A stretch of DNA of 64,000 nucleotides. It comes from Timema cristinae (lineage: Eukaryota; Arthropoda; Insecta; Phasmatodea; Timematidae). The position numbers and the translations under genes were made by a program. Position 1 is the first letter of the stretch, and each line of letters opens with the position of its first letter. The notes beneath the pieces are model-generated. The model worked only from the letters and a program-made list of their open reading frames with translations, was not told where the DNA came from and did no database searches. The stretch spans positions 58,476,346 to 58,540,345 of the forward strand of contig JBCFYV010000935.1 in assembly GCA_039000515.1 (NCBI GenBank), written 5' to 3'. Shown here piece after piece: positions 21,104 through 31,160 of the stretch.

Positions 21104-22377
21104 GCAAATACTGACGGGAGTTGGCATCAGTACATCAGTATACGGACGAATCGTCAGTATCTACCTCACACGGTCACTAATACTGACAGTATACGAATTC
21201 AGGGTACCCAAAAAGTGTGGTCGGGAGTATGCTATCACGCCATTTCTTGTAAAAAAATACATCCGGGCAACTTGTCTTGACAAGCAAATCAACGCCAATC
21301 CTCACTGAGCATACACTTGACATCTTCTCATACGGCCCTTAGACGCCAATGTACTAAATATAAAGATATGGAAGGAAATTAGTAGCTTATCCCACGTGTC
21401 CTCTTAGTTACGTGCTGATTACGATTCTCCTCTTCCATTGACGAATATACACGCCCAGTCTATTTGCTTATGGACAGCGTGGTTTTGCATTAAAAAATTA
21501 AATAGTTCTTGTTTACTTTTCTAGATAGAAATATGCTTAAATGGACTTTTTAAATCTACATCCTGGCTGGAAGATCCTGCAGGACTTTTTTTTAATCAAC
21601 TGAATGAGTATCCTTTGTAGACGATTTAAAAAAAATGGCAAAACAAACTACTTTTGGTTAAAAAAAATAATAATTTTGTGACAGTGTAAGAATATTTGTA
21701 GAATTATTTGATAATTTTTTTGTTTACGCTTCGATGTTAGGTTTTTAAAACCCGCCGAATAAAACGCAAATATACTACTATGGGAATACGTCACAAAGAG
21801 GCAACTTCCTTAGTAATATATTCACTCTAGTAGTCCTATTTTATTAGCTTATATCATACAAGTCTTTTGATAACTAGTACTAACACTAAAACCCAAAATA
21901 TAAATAAAACATCTTTTGATACCCCTACTTCAAGTTTGATACTAATAATAGTAATAGCAATAATATTATTTGCAATCAGCATTTCATACAATAATATATT
22001 GTGTGACTGTAATATTTGGAATACGCCTCAGATAAGTTATATCTGATTAAACTTTAAAATATCTCACATCTGCAACACTTTATACATTTTGTAGCGTCAA
22101 GCATTATAGTAGTATAGTGACGATGCTCAAGACATCTATATTTTTAAATGGCTAACCACACAACTGTTATGTATCTACAGCTTTATCTAGGATTGTTTTT
22201 TTCTCTTAAGGTGTTGGAAGCTGTATTCAGAGTGCATTATATATCAGAAAAAAAAACACCACGCGAGAAAAGAAAGGAAAATCTGGATCTATGAAATATG
22301 AATGGTTTTGAGTCGCCACTATACTCTCCTATTTTTCATCAGACTGTCAATGAGTTTGTGTCTTGAAACTGTATTTT
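21104..22377. other. No gene; unassigned AT-rich sequence
   Basis: No element, frame or motif recognised over about 1.3 kb. Confidence 0.3.
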
Positions 22378-22387
22378 TTAAAACATG

Positions 22388-22650
22388 GAACTCGCCTCGG
22401 TGTTGTAGTTGGCTAACGCGCTAGTCTTGTTGAGCTCGACTGCTGAGGACGGGGAGATGGAGGTTCGAATCTCGGCCGGGTGAACTGGGGGTGGTTTTTC
22501 CTAAATGGTTTTCCACTCTACCTCCACGAAAATGAGAATTCACTTCCTCTAATTAAACTTTCCCAATTCCTAATCCATTAGCGTAATTAGTATTTAAAGG
22601 GTAAAACCTGAACGGGTAGTAAGACGCGGTGCTAAATAATAATAATATAA
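22388..22650 (+). mobile_element. SINE-B copy with 10-bp TSD (reference copy)
   Basis: The tRNA-like head TCGGTGTTGTAGTTGGCTAA has A-box sequence of the TAGTTGGCTAACGCG type. B-box GGTTCGAATCTC follows. The body is GTGAACTGGGGGTGGTTTTT..TCCTAATCCATTAGCGTAAT. The 3' module is AACCTGAACGGGTAGTAAGA followed by CGCGGTGCTA and an (AAT)n tail. A perfect duplication TTAAAACATG lies at 22378-22387 and 22651-22660. Confidence 0.93.
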
Positions 22651-22829
22651 TTAAAACATGAATGAATCTGAGCTGCCACTATACACTCCTCTTTCTTAAT
22701 AAACGTTCAATGAGTTACTACTTGCAGCCCTGGGTTTTTGAAATAAGAATGGTTTCGTGACATCACTATACTCATGGGTAAATGGAATGGGGGTTTTCCT
22801 GTCCTTCGAAGTTTTTAATATGAAGCTTG

Positions 22830-23690
22830 AAGATGGCCTTTTATCAAACTAATAAAAACTTTTGGAGGCATTCACTTTTAAAAACTTTTACAGGGATGAC
22901 CCTCCCACCCCCCCACCTCCCTCCCTTAATATCTTCCAAGGGAATTTAATTAAAAACACATTCAGGTGAATATTACTCTAAATGATTTCTAGAGGCAGCC
23001 GATTTAAAAACAAAATCGTAGGAGGCTACTACAAATAGCTTCTATATGCATGTTTTTTTATTATTATTATTCTAGCGAGTACCAGTTCAATTATCTTCTA
23101 ACAGCATTCATACCAGGCCTCCACCGTGGTTCGGATTCCACGTTAAGCTGTAGGTCCTCCATTTCATCTCACAATCACCCTACCATTACACATTAGCGTA
23201 AGTGCGTATAACCCGAATGGGTAGTAAGACGCGGTGCTAATAATAATAAAAATAATAACAGCATTCAATTTTTCTTTAAAAATGTGTTTGGGGACGAACG
23301 CTTTCAATAAGTTCATAAGGCATCTAGTTTAAAAAAAATTCAGGTGAGGAACATTCTAAATAACTTCTAGGGCATCTAAATTTTAAAAAAAACTACTGAA
23401 GACCATTATAAATAAATTATAGGGATTCTAATTAATTTAAAAAAATAATTTGGGGAGTACTTATTAAAATATCTTTTAGAGACATTCAATTTCCAAAAAT
23501 TGTCTGGAGGAGACTACATCAAATAGCCTTTAGGAGTACCCCAATTTTTTAAAAAATTAAGTAGTATCACTATTCGACATAGCTTTTAAAATAGTTTAAT
23601 TTTCAAAAACTCTCCAGACGAATGAATATCACTACAAATAACTTCTAGGGGTATCCAATTTTGTGACATTAACTAGAAAAGAGGAGAATG
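22830..23690 (+). repeat. Degenerate ~60-bp tandem array, split by a SINE
   Basis: Repeated modules of the form ACTAYAAATARCTTCTAGGGGCATCCAATTTT plus an A-run (for example 22980, 23030, 23350, 23410, 23530, 23640), strongly diverged between units. The truncated SINE-A at 23111-23255 is inserted in it with its own TSD, so the array is older. Confidence 0.6.
23111..23255 (+). mobile_element. 5'-truncated SINE-A with 12-bp TSD
   Basis: Begins in the body at CCAGGCCTCCACCGTGG, runs through the 3' module and ends in an A/T-rich AAT tail. The duplication TAACAGCATTCA lies at 23099-23110 and 23256-23267. Truncation with an intact TSD shows incomplete reverse transcription rather than later deletion. 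Confidence 0.93.
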
Positions 23691-24204
23691 CAGAGTTCCT
23701 AAGAACATATTTGTTACTTGCGTTCCCCCCGTTACCCTCTCATATAACTAAAGTTTCGCCACTACTGTATAAAGTAACAATGTTCTTATTTCTTAAGGTT
23801 TAATAGTAAACCCGTGATATCATAAACTTATGATTTTGAACCCCCCCCTCCCCCCTTTTCCCTCCTGAAATTAAATTCTCCTCACGCACATGACTATACT
23901 CTACTCTTTCTTATTGGACGATCGATGAGTTGCGAAGTGCAAACCTGACAAATTCCATTACAAACGGTGACCTTGACATTTGGACACTTCAGCATATCCT
24001 CTCTACTACTCCACACATCATATCGACAACATTGCGTCGTCTACCTAGGGTCCTTGGTTGTATGGACTTACGGTTGCGTAAAAAACAATGCCTCATCAGC
24101 TGTGACTTGTGTGATAGATTGGTTTGTTCCCCCAACAAGTTTCATTACTTGTTCGAGCTATTTGTATATTCATTAATTAAGATAATGTGTATGGGATGAG
24201 GAAG
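23691..24204. other. No gene; unassigned sequence
   Basis: Includes C-runs near 23840-23862 and two overlapping short plus frames at 23930-24199 with no domain resemblance. Confidence 0.35.
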
Positions 24205-25211
24205 GTAAATTTCTAAAGTATTATCATTATTATTATTATTATTATTATTATCACCGCGTCTTACTATCCGTTCGGGTTAGGGTTCGGCCAGACTGACAAG
24301 CGTGCGAGCGAGCGCGCAAGCGACTGGGTGGCCAAACTGGCGAGCGAGCGCGTAATTAGCAGACCCTAGTTCATTAGAGAAGATGTATCTGTCAAAGACA
24401 CTTGGTACATCTCTGTTCCTCGAAATTTCTTACAAAAATATTGTGTATTTATAAAAAAGAAAAAAGTAGGAGTGCATCCAATTAATAAATTGAGAAATGC
24501 GTATGGTACTGTACTGAAGTGTTTTAAAATCAGATTTGCCGCACCAGTGGCGGAATGGTGCGTTGCACTCGATAGCTTTTGACTAGGAGGCAAAGGTTCG
24601 AATCTTGGCTCAGTGAACTGAAGGTGATTTTTAAAACTTATTTATTGTTGTGGTTTTTTCATACTCTCTCCAAACTAATGGTGATTCTTATTTGTAAAGG
24701 CCTACTTTGATTATAATATTGAAGTATTTTAACATATCGGGTTTACATATATACATTATATTATTTATGGTCTTACCATTAAATTAGGCCATTAATAGCA
24801 AGTGTGTTAAACCTATTACTGATAGAAAAAAGTCAAATATCATGTCAAAATAAGAAGTTTCCCTAGTACTCAATGATCCAACATAACAATAATATTGCCT
24901 AGCGCCTGTAAACTAGACTGTACCGGGTCAAGCGCGCGCTAGAAAAATAGAACCAGTTCGCTCGCTCGCTCCAGTGTGGCCGTACCCTTATACGCACTTG
25001 TGAGATGAAATGGAGGACCTACAGTTTAACGTGGGATCAGAACCACGGTGGAGGCCTGGCATTCCACATATTCACAAGTTGTGATTAATACACGTCTTGT
25101 AAGAGGTGAAGGAAGGGTTTGGTAATCAGATAACTCTGTGTCGGGACCGAGGATTGAACCCCGGACCCCCAACACAGGAGTCTGACAACTTACCCCTAGA
25201 CCGCCAGGTTA
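24205..25211 (-). mobile_element. SINE-A copy split by a Harbinger-like insertion
   Basis: The tail and first part of the 3' module are at 24225-24279. The rest, from TATACGCACTTGTGAGATG to the head TCTAGACCGCCAGG-type end, is at 24991-25211. The 3' module is cut exactly in CGGGTTATACGC. A short internal deletion lies after TACGCACTT. Confidence 0.9.
24280..24987. mobile_element. Harbinger-like non-autonomous element, TTA duplication
   Basis: A 708-bp insert in the SINE. Its left end GGGTTCGGCCAGACTGACAA and right end CAGTGTGGCCGTACCC are imperfect inverted repeats (GGGTWCGGCCASACTG). TTA is present on both sides (24277-24279 and 24988-24990), whereas other SINE copies have one TTA. Subterminal GCGAGCGAGCG arrays occur at both ends, and a second GTGGCCAAACTGGCGAGCGA copy lies inside the left end. 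A tRNA-like scrap (B-box GGTTCGAATC at 24594-24603) lies in the middle. No transposase. Confidence 0.85.
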
Positions 25212-25329
25212 CAAACGTTTAAAGTAAATGTACCTGCATCTGCGTGGCGGGAGAATGGAAAAACATTTAGTAAATAAACCTTTTAGTGCCCCATGTTAAA
25301 ATTTAACATTATTTGCGAAAAAAAAGTGT

Positions 25330-25395
25330 TTAAAAATGACAGCATATGATCGCATGACTTGAAGTATGAATACATAAAATCAAATCTAGTTCTTT
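25330..25395 (+). repeat. Repeat K fragment
   Basis: AATGACAGCATATGATCGCA..TGAAGTATGAATACATAAAA, similar to 29410-29500. Confidence 0.45.
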
Positions 25396-25555
25396 TTCTA
25401 GCCACTTGATTTGGGTCTTCCTTTAAACAGGATACACTAAAATTGGAAACAATTCACGTTGATATTAAGAGAAACAAAAATTCTTTTCACTCGCTTTCTT
25501 TTCACTTTCAACCAAATAATCATAACATTCCAAACTTTTGTTTTGAATCCAACAA

Positions 25556-26101
25556 TTGACGTGACTCAAGGTTGACCGCCACATTGCTGAAAAAAAATTT
25601 TTTTTTGTCTAATCGTTTGTGCTCTATTTGTGCACATATGTGCCCGAACATGAACATTTGTGCTGTGAAACTGGCCAATTTAGAAAATATTTAATGTGGC
25701 GGGCCAACTTGAGCTCAAGCTAGCCCGCCACATATTGAAAAACACAACATAACAAAATTTATTTAAGTCAATCCATTGTGCTCCGTTTGTGCTCATATGT
25801 GCCCGAAAATGAACATTTGTGCTTTAAAATGATAAAATCTAGAGAACATTTAATGTGGTGGGCTAGGTTGAGCATTCCCTATATCATAACCTGTAGAAAA
25901 ATCGAGTTCAAGCTGGCCCGCCACATTTTTAAATATCAATGTAACAAAATTCTGTTTTCGCCATTCGTTTTTTCTTCGTTTGTGCTCATATGTGCCCGAA
26001 CATGAACGTTAGTGCTGTGAATGAGCACAAATAGAGCACAAACGATTAGACAAAAAAAAAAATTTTTCAGCAATGTGGCGGGCCAACTTGAGTCACGTCA
26101 A
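25556..26101. mobile_element. Foldback element with ~80-bp inverted ends and internal repeats
   Basis: The left end TTGACGTGACTCAAG..GCCACATTGCTGA plus an A/T run plus TTTGTCTAATCGTTTGTGCT is mirrored at the right end from about 26020 to 26101. Inside, a module GTTTGTGC..CATATGTGCCCGAAC..TGAACATTTGTGCT occurs three times (about 25615, 25787, 25978). A second palindromic module AATGTGGCGGGCCAACTTGA..TCAAGCTAGCCCGCCACAT lies at about 25693-25735, with a further half-copy at about 25905-25926. No coding capacity. No certain TSD. Confidence 0.85.
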
Positions 26102-26492
26102 CTATTGCTAAGAGAGAAAATATTTAACGTGGTCCCAGTATTATTGTTAAAATGTTGAGTTGAGTCTGCACAGAAATAAGGCCTAAGTTGCGCATTCCGC
26201 TTCTACCCCTCTTCCTCTTCGGCGAGACGGGATAACCTTGACTTTAAGCTACCTCAGCGCATCCTGGCGGCCGAGACAGGAAGTTCACTCCGGTCGCTCA
26301 CTCGATGATTTTCTGAGACCGTGATGAAAGACCGGTGTCGATATTTACTATTTACCAGCAGTACTCTTTCTTCAACTAGGACTATCCTCTTCTTCTATGA
26401 CACCCTCTTTACCCCCTTTCAGTTAATTTCCCTTTGCAAGGGAGAGAGGGGCAATCCTGACCCTAAACTGCCCCCCACCCCCTAACTGATAT
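26102..26492. other. No gene; unassigned sequence
   Basis: 26190-26345 is locally GC-richer with no exon-like signal. Confidence 0.3.
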
Positions 26493-26500
26493 TGCCAATA

Positions 26501-26763
26501 TTTTTTTAACACCTTGTCTTACTACCCGTTCAGGCTATACGCTTATATTCTAATTACTTTAATGGTTTTAGTGCTTAGGAAATATAGATTTAAAGGAGGT
26601 GTACTCTCATTTGCGTGGAGAGGAAGAGTGAAAAACATTTTTGTAAAAAAAAAAAAACCACCCTCAGTACACTCGACCAAGATTCGAACCTCGATATCCC
26701 CCTTATCGGCAGTCTAGTCTTCTGCAAGAGTAGTGCCTTAGACCATGCGGCCACCGAAATGAG
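26501..26763 (-). mobile_element. SINE-C copy with 8-bp TSD
   Basis: Complete on the minus strand: head TTCGGTGGCCGCATGGTCTA, B-box GGTTCGAATC, body, 3' module AGCCTGAACGGGTAGTAAGA and a short tail. TGCCAATA is duplicated at 26493-26500 and 26764-26771. Confidence 0.9.
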
Positions 26764-26819
26764 TGCCAATAATTTAAATAAAATTCCTGGAATGGTTTAA
26801 AAATATATCATTGGTTGAT

Positions 26820-26965
26820 TGTGGTTCCCCCCTTTCAAAGTTATTAATTAACGTTGGGGACTGGATGTTGTGTCTGTTCTAGATTTAATTTTGCTTATAA
26901 GTCGTGTGCTGATATAACCAATCGGTTCAGAAAGTGCTCTTTAAATACTTTGTGTGTGTGTGTAT
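26820..26965 (+). repeat. SINE-E body fragment
   Basis: TGTGTCTGTTCTAGATTTAA..ATAAGTCGTGTGCTGATATAACC matches 44510-44580. Head absent. Ends in a (GT)n/(AT)n tract. Confidence 0.55.
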
Positions 26966-27021
26966 ATATATATATAGTATTATATAAGATTTGCGGAGTA
27001 AAAAGGGAGGTGAGTTAAAGG

Positions 27022-27350
27022 CTGGTTTTTTTTCAATATTTATGGCAGATCATTTTATTGGCCAAAATAAATCAAATATTATCCCAGTAGAAACAAAGAG
27101 TTTAATTTCTTCTCGTGGTGATATCAACAGTTGTTGAATATCTCTGATGAGCATAGCAGCATTAGATGAGAAACTTTTTAAATTGAAAAGAAAAAGTTGT
27201 CATTAAATTCCAGTACACCCTTGACAGATATTCGACAAGTGTTGATATCACCGTTTGAATAAAATAAAAACCCTTATGTTTCTACTGAAGATTTTGATTT
27301 TTTTTCGACATAATCATGTTTTGCTATAAAAAAACTGCAAAACACTACCC
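27022..27350 (+). mobile_element. Foldback element L, copy 2
   Basis: The left arm AAATCAAATATTATCCCAGT..GTGATATCAACAGTTGTTGAATATCT mirrors AGATATTCGACAAGTGTTGATATCACC..AAAAC at the right. The centre contains CATTAAATTCCAGTACACCC. Confidence 0.7.
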
Positions 27351-27473
27351 TTAGCTCGCGTTACCTACTTCCACCTTAATATTTAAATCTACACATTGAA
27401 AAGTTCCCTTAAATAATTCTAAATTGAAAAATTAGCATAGAACTAATAAGCTTTCTTCGTGAATTTCTTCCTG

Positions 27474-27800
27474 CCCCCCCCCCCCCCCCACCCCCAACAT
27501 GCAGTTCCGCGAGCGATGTTTCAAGTTTTATGGACGGTTGTTTGATTATTTTAATACCATAATAATAAAGTGTTGTTAGAAAGGCGATCTCCCTCACTTT
27601 CAGTCAGTCATTCATTTATACACACGCAGTTTTGTTAAGAGAAAGTATTGTTGGGGGTAGCAACAAATTGAAATGATCTTGTGTGTGTGTTTGTTTGTTA
27701 TGAACATGCACTTTTTATATGAAACACGAATCTGAGAGACAGGCACGTATATCAAGAATTTTCTTTCGGGCGGGGGGGGGGGGGGGGAAGGGGGGGAGGC
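27474..27800. repeat. C16 and G16 tracts about 300 bp apart
   Basis: A run of 16 C (27474-27489) followed by ACCCCC faces a run of 16 G (27772-27787) followed by AAGGGGGGGAGG. They are complementary and can pair across the 280-base interval. Each is G-quadruplex or i-motif competent by itself. Confidence 0.85.
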
Positions 27801-27933
27801 CTCATTCTTCAAATATTGCTCGACCTCGACGGTCATCTCAAGACTACACAGTGGGGGGTGGGAAGGGGCGGATGAATCTTACTTCACGTAGAGAAAAATA
27901 TATCAAAATTTGGTACAAAAATATATTGAAATA

Positions 27934-28083
27934 GACCCAATTCTTGCATTCACTAATAATTGATATACTTTTATGACTTTTAATATAAAACATACTAATT
28001 TTCATATCAAGTTTTTATAAAAAAAACTAATACATTTTCTATTCAAAGTCATAAAAGTACATAAACTATTAGTGAATGGGTCA
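27934..28083. repeat. Imperfect inverted repeat
   Basis: ACCCAATTCTTGCATTCACT..TACTTTTATGACTTT at the left mirrors AAAGTCATAAAAGTACATAA..AGTGAATGGGT at the right, with about 40-bp arms and an AT-rich centre. Possibly a small MITE; no TSD found. Confidence 0.75.
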
Positions 28084-28419
28084 ACTGTAACTAAAATATA
28101 TATATATATATATTAGAAATTTTGACATATTTTTTAATCTCCGTGTGTGTAGGAATTCCTGAGTACATTACATATTAATATTCACAATCTTTAGTACGAT
28201 TAAGAAAGTGAAACTGAAATTAATTACTACTGTATCTTTTTTAATTAGGAATTACTACTACAAGACAAGATATTATTACAAGATAATTTTCTATCTTTCT
28301 AGAGTAATTTTTAATTTTAGTATAGATTTTGGGGATGGGGGGCTTCAGCCCCACGAGGCTCCCCCCCCCCCCCCTATACACGGATACTTGCCTGCGTTCT
28401 CCCATCTACAGGTTTTTGA
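28084..28419. other. No gene; AT microsatellite and C-run
   Basis: Short (TA)n at 28096-28113 and a C-run at about 28361-28376. No coding feature. Confidence 0.4.
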
Positions 28420-28600
28420 ACTTTATTTGCATCCCGACTGGTTGGGTCAATCAATTCTATTCAAACTTTGGATTCATGTGTGTGCTACGTTTATCTTACC
28501 CTGACGGATTACACTACGACCCTATCTTATAAGCTATAAAATAGTGGAACCATCCAAGGTAAGCTTGCTACCTTCAGGGTAATCGAAGGGTACGCATTAT
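28420..28600 (+). repeat. Interspersed repeat I, copy 2
   Basis: See 17458-17599; shares CCATCCAAGGTAAGCTTGCT and the preceding CCCTATCTTATAAGC block. Confidence 0.55.
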
Positions 28601-28607
28601 TTCTTTA

Positions 28608-28735
28608 TATAGCCCGATTCTCTTATAAATAACCATTTGAAAAGACTTCTTTTCTACCAGAATTTTATTGTGTGGTAATATTCAAGCAGGAATAAAGGAT
28701 TTTCAGAAGGTTCTTCGTAATAAAATCGGGCTATA
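28608..28735. mobile_element. Tiny MITE-like inverted repeat
   Basis: TATAGCCCGATT at 28608-28619 is mirrored by AATCGGGCTATA at 28724-28735. The terminal TA could be the duplication. At 128 bp and single copy here, this is a tentative call. Confidence 0.55.
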
Positions 28736-28893
28736 CATTAGGATTTTAGTAGGAAAGACCTTTAGACAAAACTTTTTGTGCTAAGCAATGATATAGTCTC
28801 ACTACCTCCAACCTTAGTAGTTTTTTTATAATTATTTAACGTGCCATTTCTGAACAAACTGATTATATAAACACACTACTTACAACTAACTTA

Positions 28894-29200
28894 TATATAT
28901 ATTATTATTATTATTATTATCACTGCGTCTTACTACCCGTTCGGATTATACGCACTTACGCTAATGTGTAATGGTAGGGTGATTGTGAGATGAAATGGAG
29001 GACCTACAGTTTAACGTGGTATCCGAACCACGGTGGAGGTCTGGTATTCCGCACATTCACAAGTTGTGATTAATACACGTCTTGTCAGAGGTGAAGGAAA
29101 GGTTTGGCAATCAGATAAATCTGTGCCGGGATCGAGGATTGAACCCCGGACCCCCAACAGAGAAGTCTGACACCTTACCCTAGACCACCAGGTTACAATA
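28894..29200 (-). mobile_element. SINE-A copy with 10-bp TSD
   Basis: Full length in reverse, tail (AAT)n at the left, head ending ..TAGACCACCAGGT. AACTAACTTA is duplicated at 28884-28893 and 29201-29210. Confidence 0.92.
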
Positions 29201-29254
29201 AACTAACTTAAATATTTAACAGACACAAAATCCAGCTCCCGGCCGTTAATTCAT

Positions 29255-29372
29255 CACTGTTAAAGTGGAAACCTACACTTCACTAATGATAAATTTTTCG
29301 ACCTATACAGAGAATTGAACCTAGGACTTATAACTCGGTAGACAAACACGCTACCGACTGAGCTAAAGTATC
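29255..29372 (-). repeat. SINE-E head fragment, tRNA-like
   Basis: In reverse: TTTAGCTCAGTCGGTAGCGT (tRNA D-arm with A-box), then GGTTCAATTC (B-box) and a short body. The same head type (CTTAGCTCAGTCGGTAG) opens 44380. The T-stem is mispaired, so it is not a functional tRNA. Confidence 0.6.
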
Positions 29373-29409
29373 GAACCTAAATACTGATTTTTTATAAATA
29401 TTGATATAA

Positions 29410-29500
29410 TATTTGTCAAATGAGAGAGCTACAGGACATATGACTTGACGTATGAATATATGAAAACGATTTAAGTAACTTTCGTAACTGCGATAAAGTT
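29410..29500 (+). repeat. Repeat K fragment
   Basis: AGAGAGCTACAGGACATATG..TGACGTATGAATATATGAAA..AAGTAACTTTCGTAACTG, similar to 255-330 and 46755-46830. Confidence 0.45.
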
Positions 29501-30007
29501 ACTTCCTATATCCATGAACGTAAATACATCAACATCGAGTCCCCCCCCTCTCCCCCTGTCATCGACAAACCAAACTAGACGAAGCTGAATTCTATCCACG
29601 TGCACACCGATACGTGCGTAAAAAAGAAGCTGGTTTGCTGTTTTTTTACGGCATTAATCTAAATACAAAATACTTTGACTACCCGCTAACCCTACATTTG
29701 TTTCTCAAGCTATTGAGTGTCTGAACCCCCAATACCATGCGACCATCAGTAGTAGATATCTAAAGTTGGTTCATTTGTATTGAACTCACTGTCATGGTAT
29801 TAAAAAAATACGACACAACTAATTTTCCTCTGTTGAGAGATTGCGAAATCACATTCTTAAAAAAAAATTTTTTTTTAAACCTCCCTAATGTGATCCTACA
29901 TGGATTCGATCCCAGGTCTGCATGTCGTGTTTCTTTTCACTTTTCCGCGCCCTGTATACAGGAACATCAAACTCACATTTATTATTATCATTATTATTAT
30001 TATTATG
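29501..30007. other. No gene; unassigned sequence
   Basis: Isolated B-box-like GGATTCGATCCC at 29902; otherwise nothing recognised. Confidence 0.3.
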
Positions 30008-30215
30008 ATTATTTAGCACCGCTTCTTATTACCAGTTCGGATATACGCTTAAGCAATTTAATTACGCCAATGGGTTAGGAATTGAGAAAGTTGAATTTAG
30101 AGGAAGTGAACCCTCATTTGCATGAAGGTATAGTGGAAAACCATTTAAGAAAAACCACCCCTAGTTCACCCGAGCGAGATTCGAACCTCAATCTCCCCGT
30201 CCTAGTCAGCTAACT
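30008..30215 (-). repeat. SINE-B copy, head truncated
   Basis: The 3' module in reverse (CTTCTTATTACCAGTTCGGA) leads to a body with GTGAACCCTCATTTGCATGA and a B-box GGTTCGAATC equivalent. Head lost after CCCCGTCC. Confidence 0.75.
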
Positions 30216-30600
30216 TACATTTAGTTCCCATCCATCATCCATCTCGATAATATTTTTGCCCAAGTTTTTTTTTCCGGTCGAATACGTTTCCGGAACATAA
30301 AGAATATAACTAACGACTTCCATTGGCTTTAGTAGAGTAAACACCATTCAAGGAATAAGAAACTTTCCAATCAACAACATCCATATAACACGCACAAAAA
30401 ATATATGAACCTGTTTATATATATACATATTATAACAACAACAACAAAACTAAAAGAATAAACATAAACACACTGCTTCTCCAATCAAAAAACGATGGGA
30501 GGCCAAACCTCGATATTTATTTTTTATATAATTATTTTTCTTGAGAGATGCCTTTCTCAAATGAAATCAAAAGTTATCAACGTCATGACGCTGCCACTGT
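30216..30600. other. Upstream flank of the candidate gene; unassigned
   Basis: AT-rich sequence without recognised repeats, leading into the CpG-rich block. Confidence 0.3.
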
Positions 30601-30840
30601 TGTCTCGCTATGTTGTGAAGAAGGCAGGGGGGTGGTCTCGGAAGATGTGTGTCAGTAAACGTAGTCATTGACGTAATACTCCGGCCTCCTATTGGTCGGC
30701 GCCAGCAACAAGTTTACGGAGGAGAGGGGGTGTTCGCAGTGAAGGCCGGTGCGCGCCAGATACACAGCGCAGTAGTTTAGAAGCGCTTGACCAGCAACAA
30801 ACGAATTAATTTAGAGAACGCGCTGAGCGTTCAAACATTT
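30600..30840 (+). promoter_or_regulatory. Putative CpG-rich promoter
   Basis: The highest local density of CpG in the central window. It holds a CRE-like TGACGTAA (30669-30676) and an inverted CCAAT box ATTGG (30691-30695) followed by TCGGCGCC. GTGCGCGCCAGATACACAGC and AACGCGCTGAGCG come further on. No TATA box stands at a convincing position. CCAAT plus CRE in a CpG-rich block is a typical animal housekeeping or immediate-early promoter layout. The transcription start cannot be placed from sequence. Confidence 0.5.
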
Positions 30841-31094
30841 TTTTTTATATACATACCCCGTGTGGAGTGCGGCACCCCTCTATGTAAAAAAAAAAAAAGC
30901 CTAACCCTATCGTGTGTTTTAAAACCCAAGTATTGTTAGAAACTTTAAATATACGTTTCTTCAACCTTTAAGTATTATAAAATTGTTCTCAGTGAGGTGT
31001 TTTTTATACATTTATTTATTACTTGTTAGACTTAGTTAAAATTGAAGTGCATTTTTTATTTAAATACCTAATTATTTTTTTTTAACCATACACA

Positions 31095-31154
31095 ATGTCT
31101 ACGGCAGTGATGTCTACCTCAACAGTCTACGAATTCGGGGATTTAATATATAAG
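31095..31154 (+). CDS. Candidate first coding exon, TIS11/ZFP36-like (5' partial gene)
   Basis: Twenty codons from ATG 31095 to AAG 31154 read MSTAVMSTSTVYEFGDLIYK. A perfect splice donor GTAAGA follows at 31155, giving a phase-0 intron. The frame carries a TAA four codons upstream, so the start is well defined; A at -3 gives a good Kozak context. The length, the MST(A/T)-rich start, the aromatic-acidic-hydrophobic middle and the C-terminal K at the junction resemble, from memory, the short first exon of ZFP36L1/ZFP36L2 (MTTTLVSATIFDLSEVLCK in human L1). Those proteins bind AU-rich elements and recruit deadenylation machinery. The diagnostic CCCH zinc fingers would lie in the next exon, which is not in the window. 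Alternatives: an unrelated gene's first exon, or chance. Confidence 0.45.
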
Positions 31155-31160
31155 GTAAGA
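31155..31160 (+). promoter_or_regulatory. Splice donor GTAAGA
   Basis: AAG|GTAAGA matches the metazoan 5' splice-site consensus at all main positions. Confidence 0.5.
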
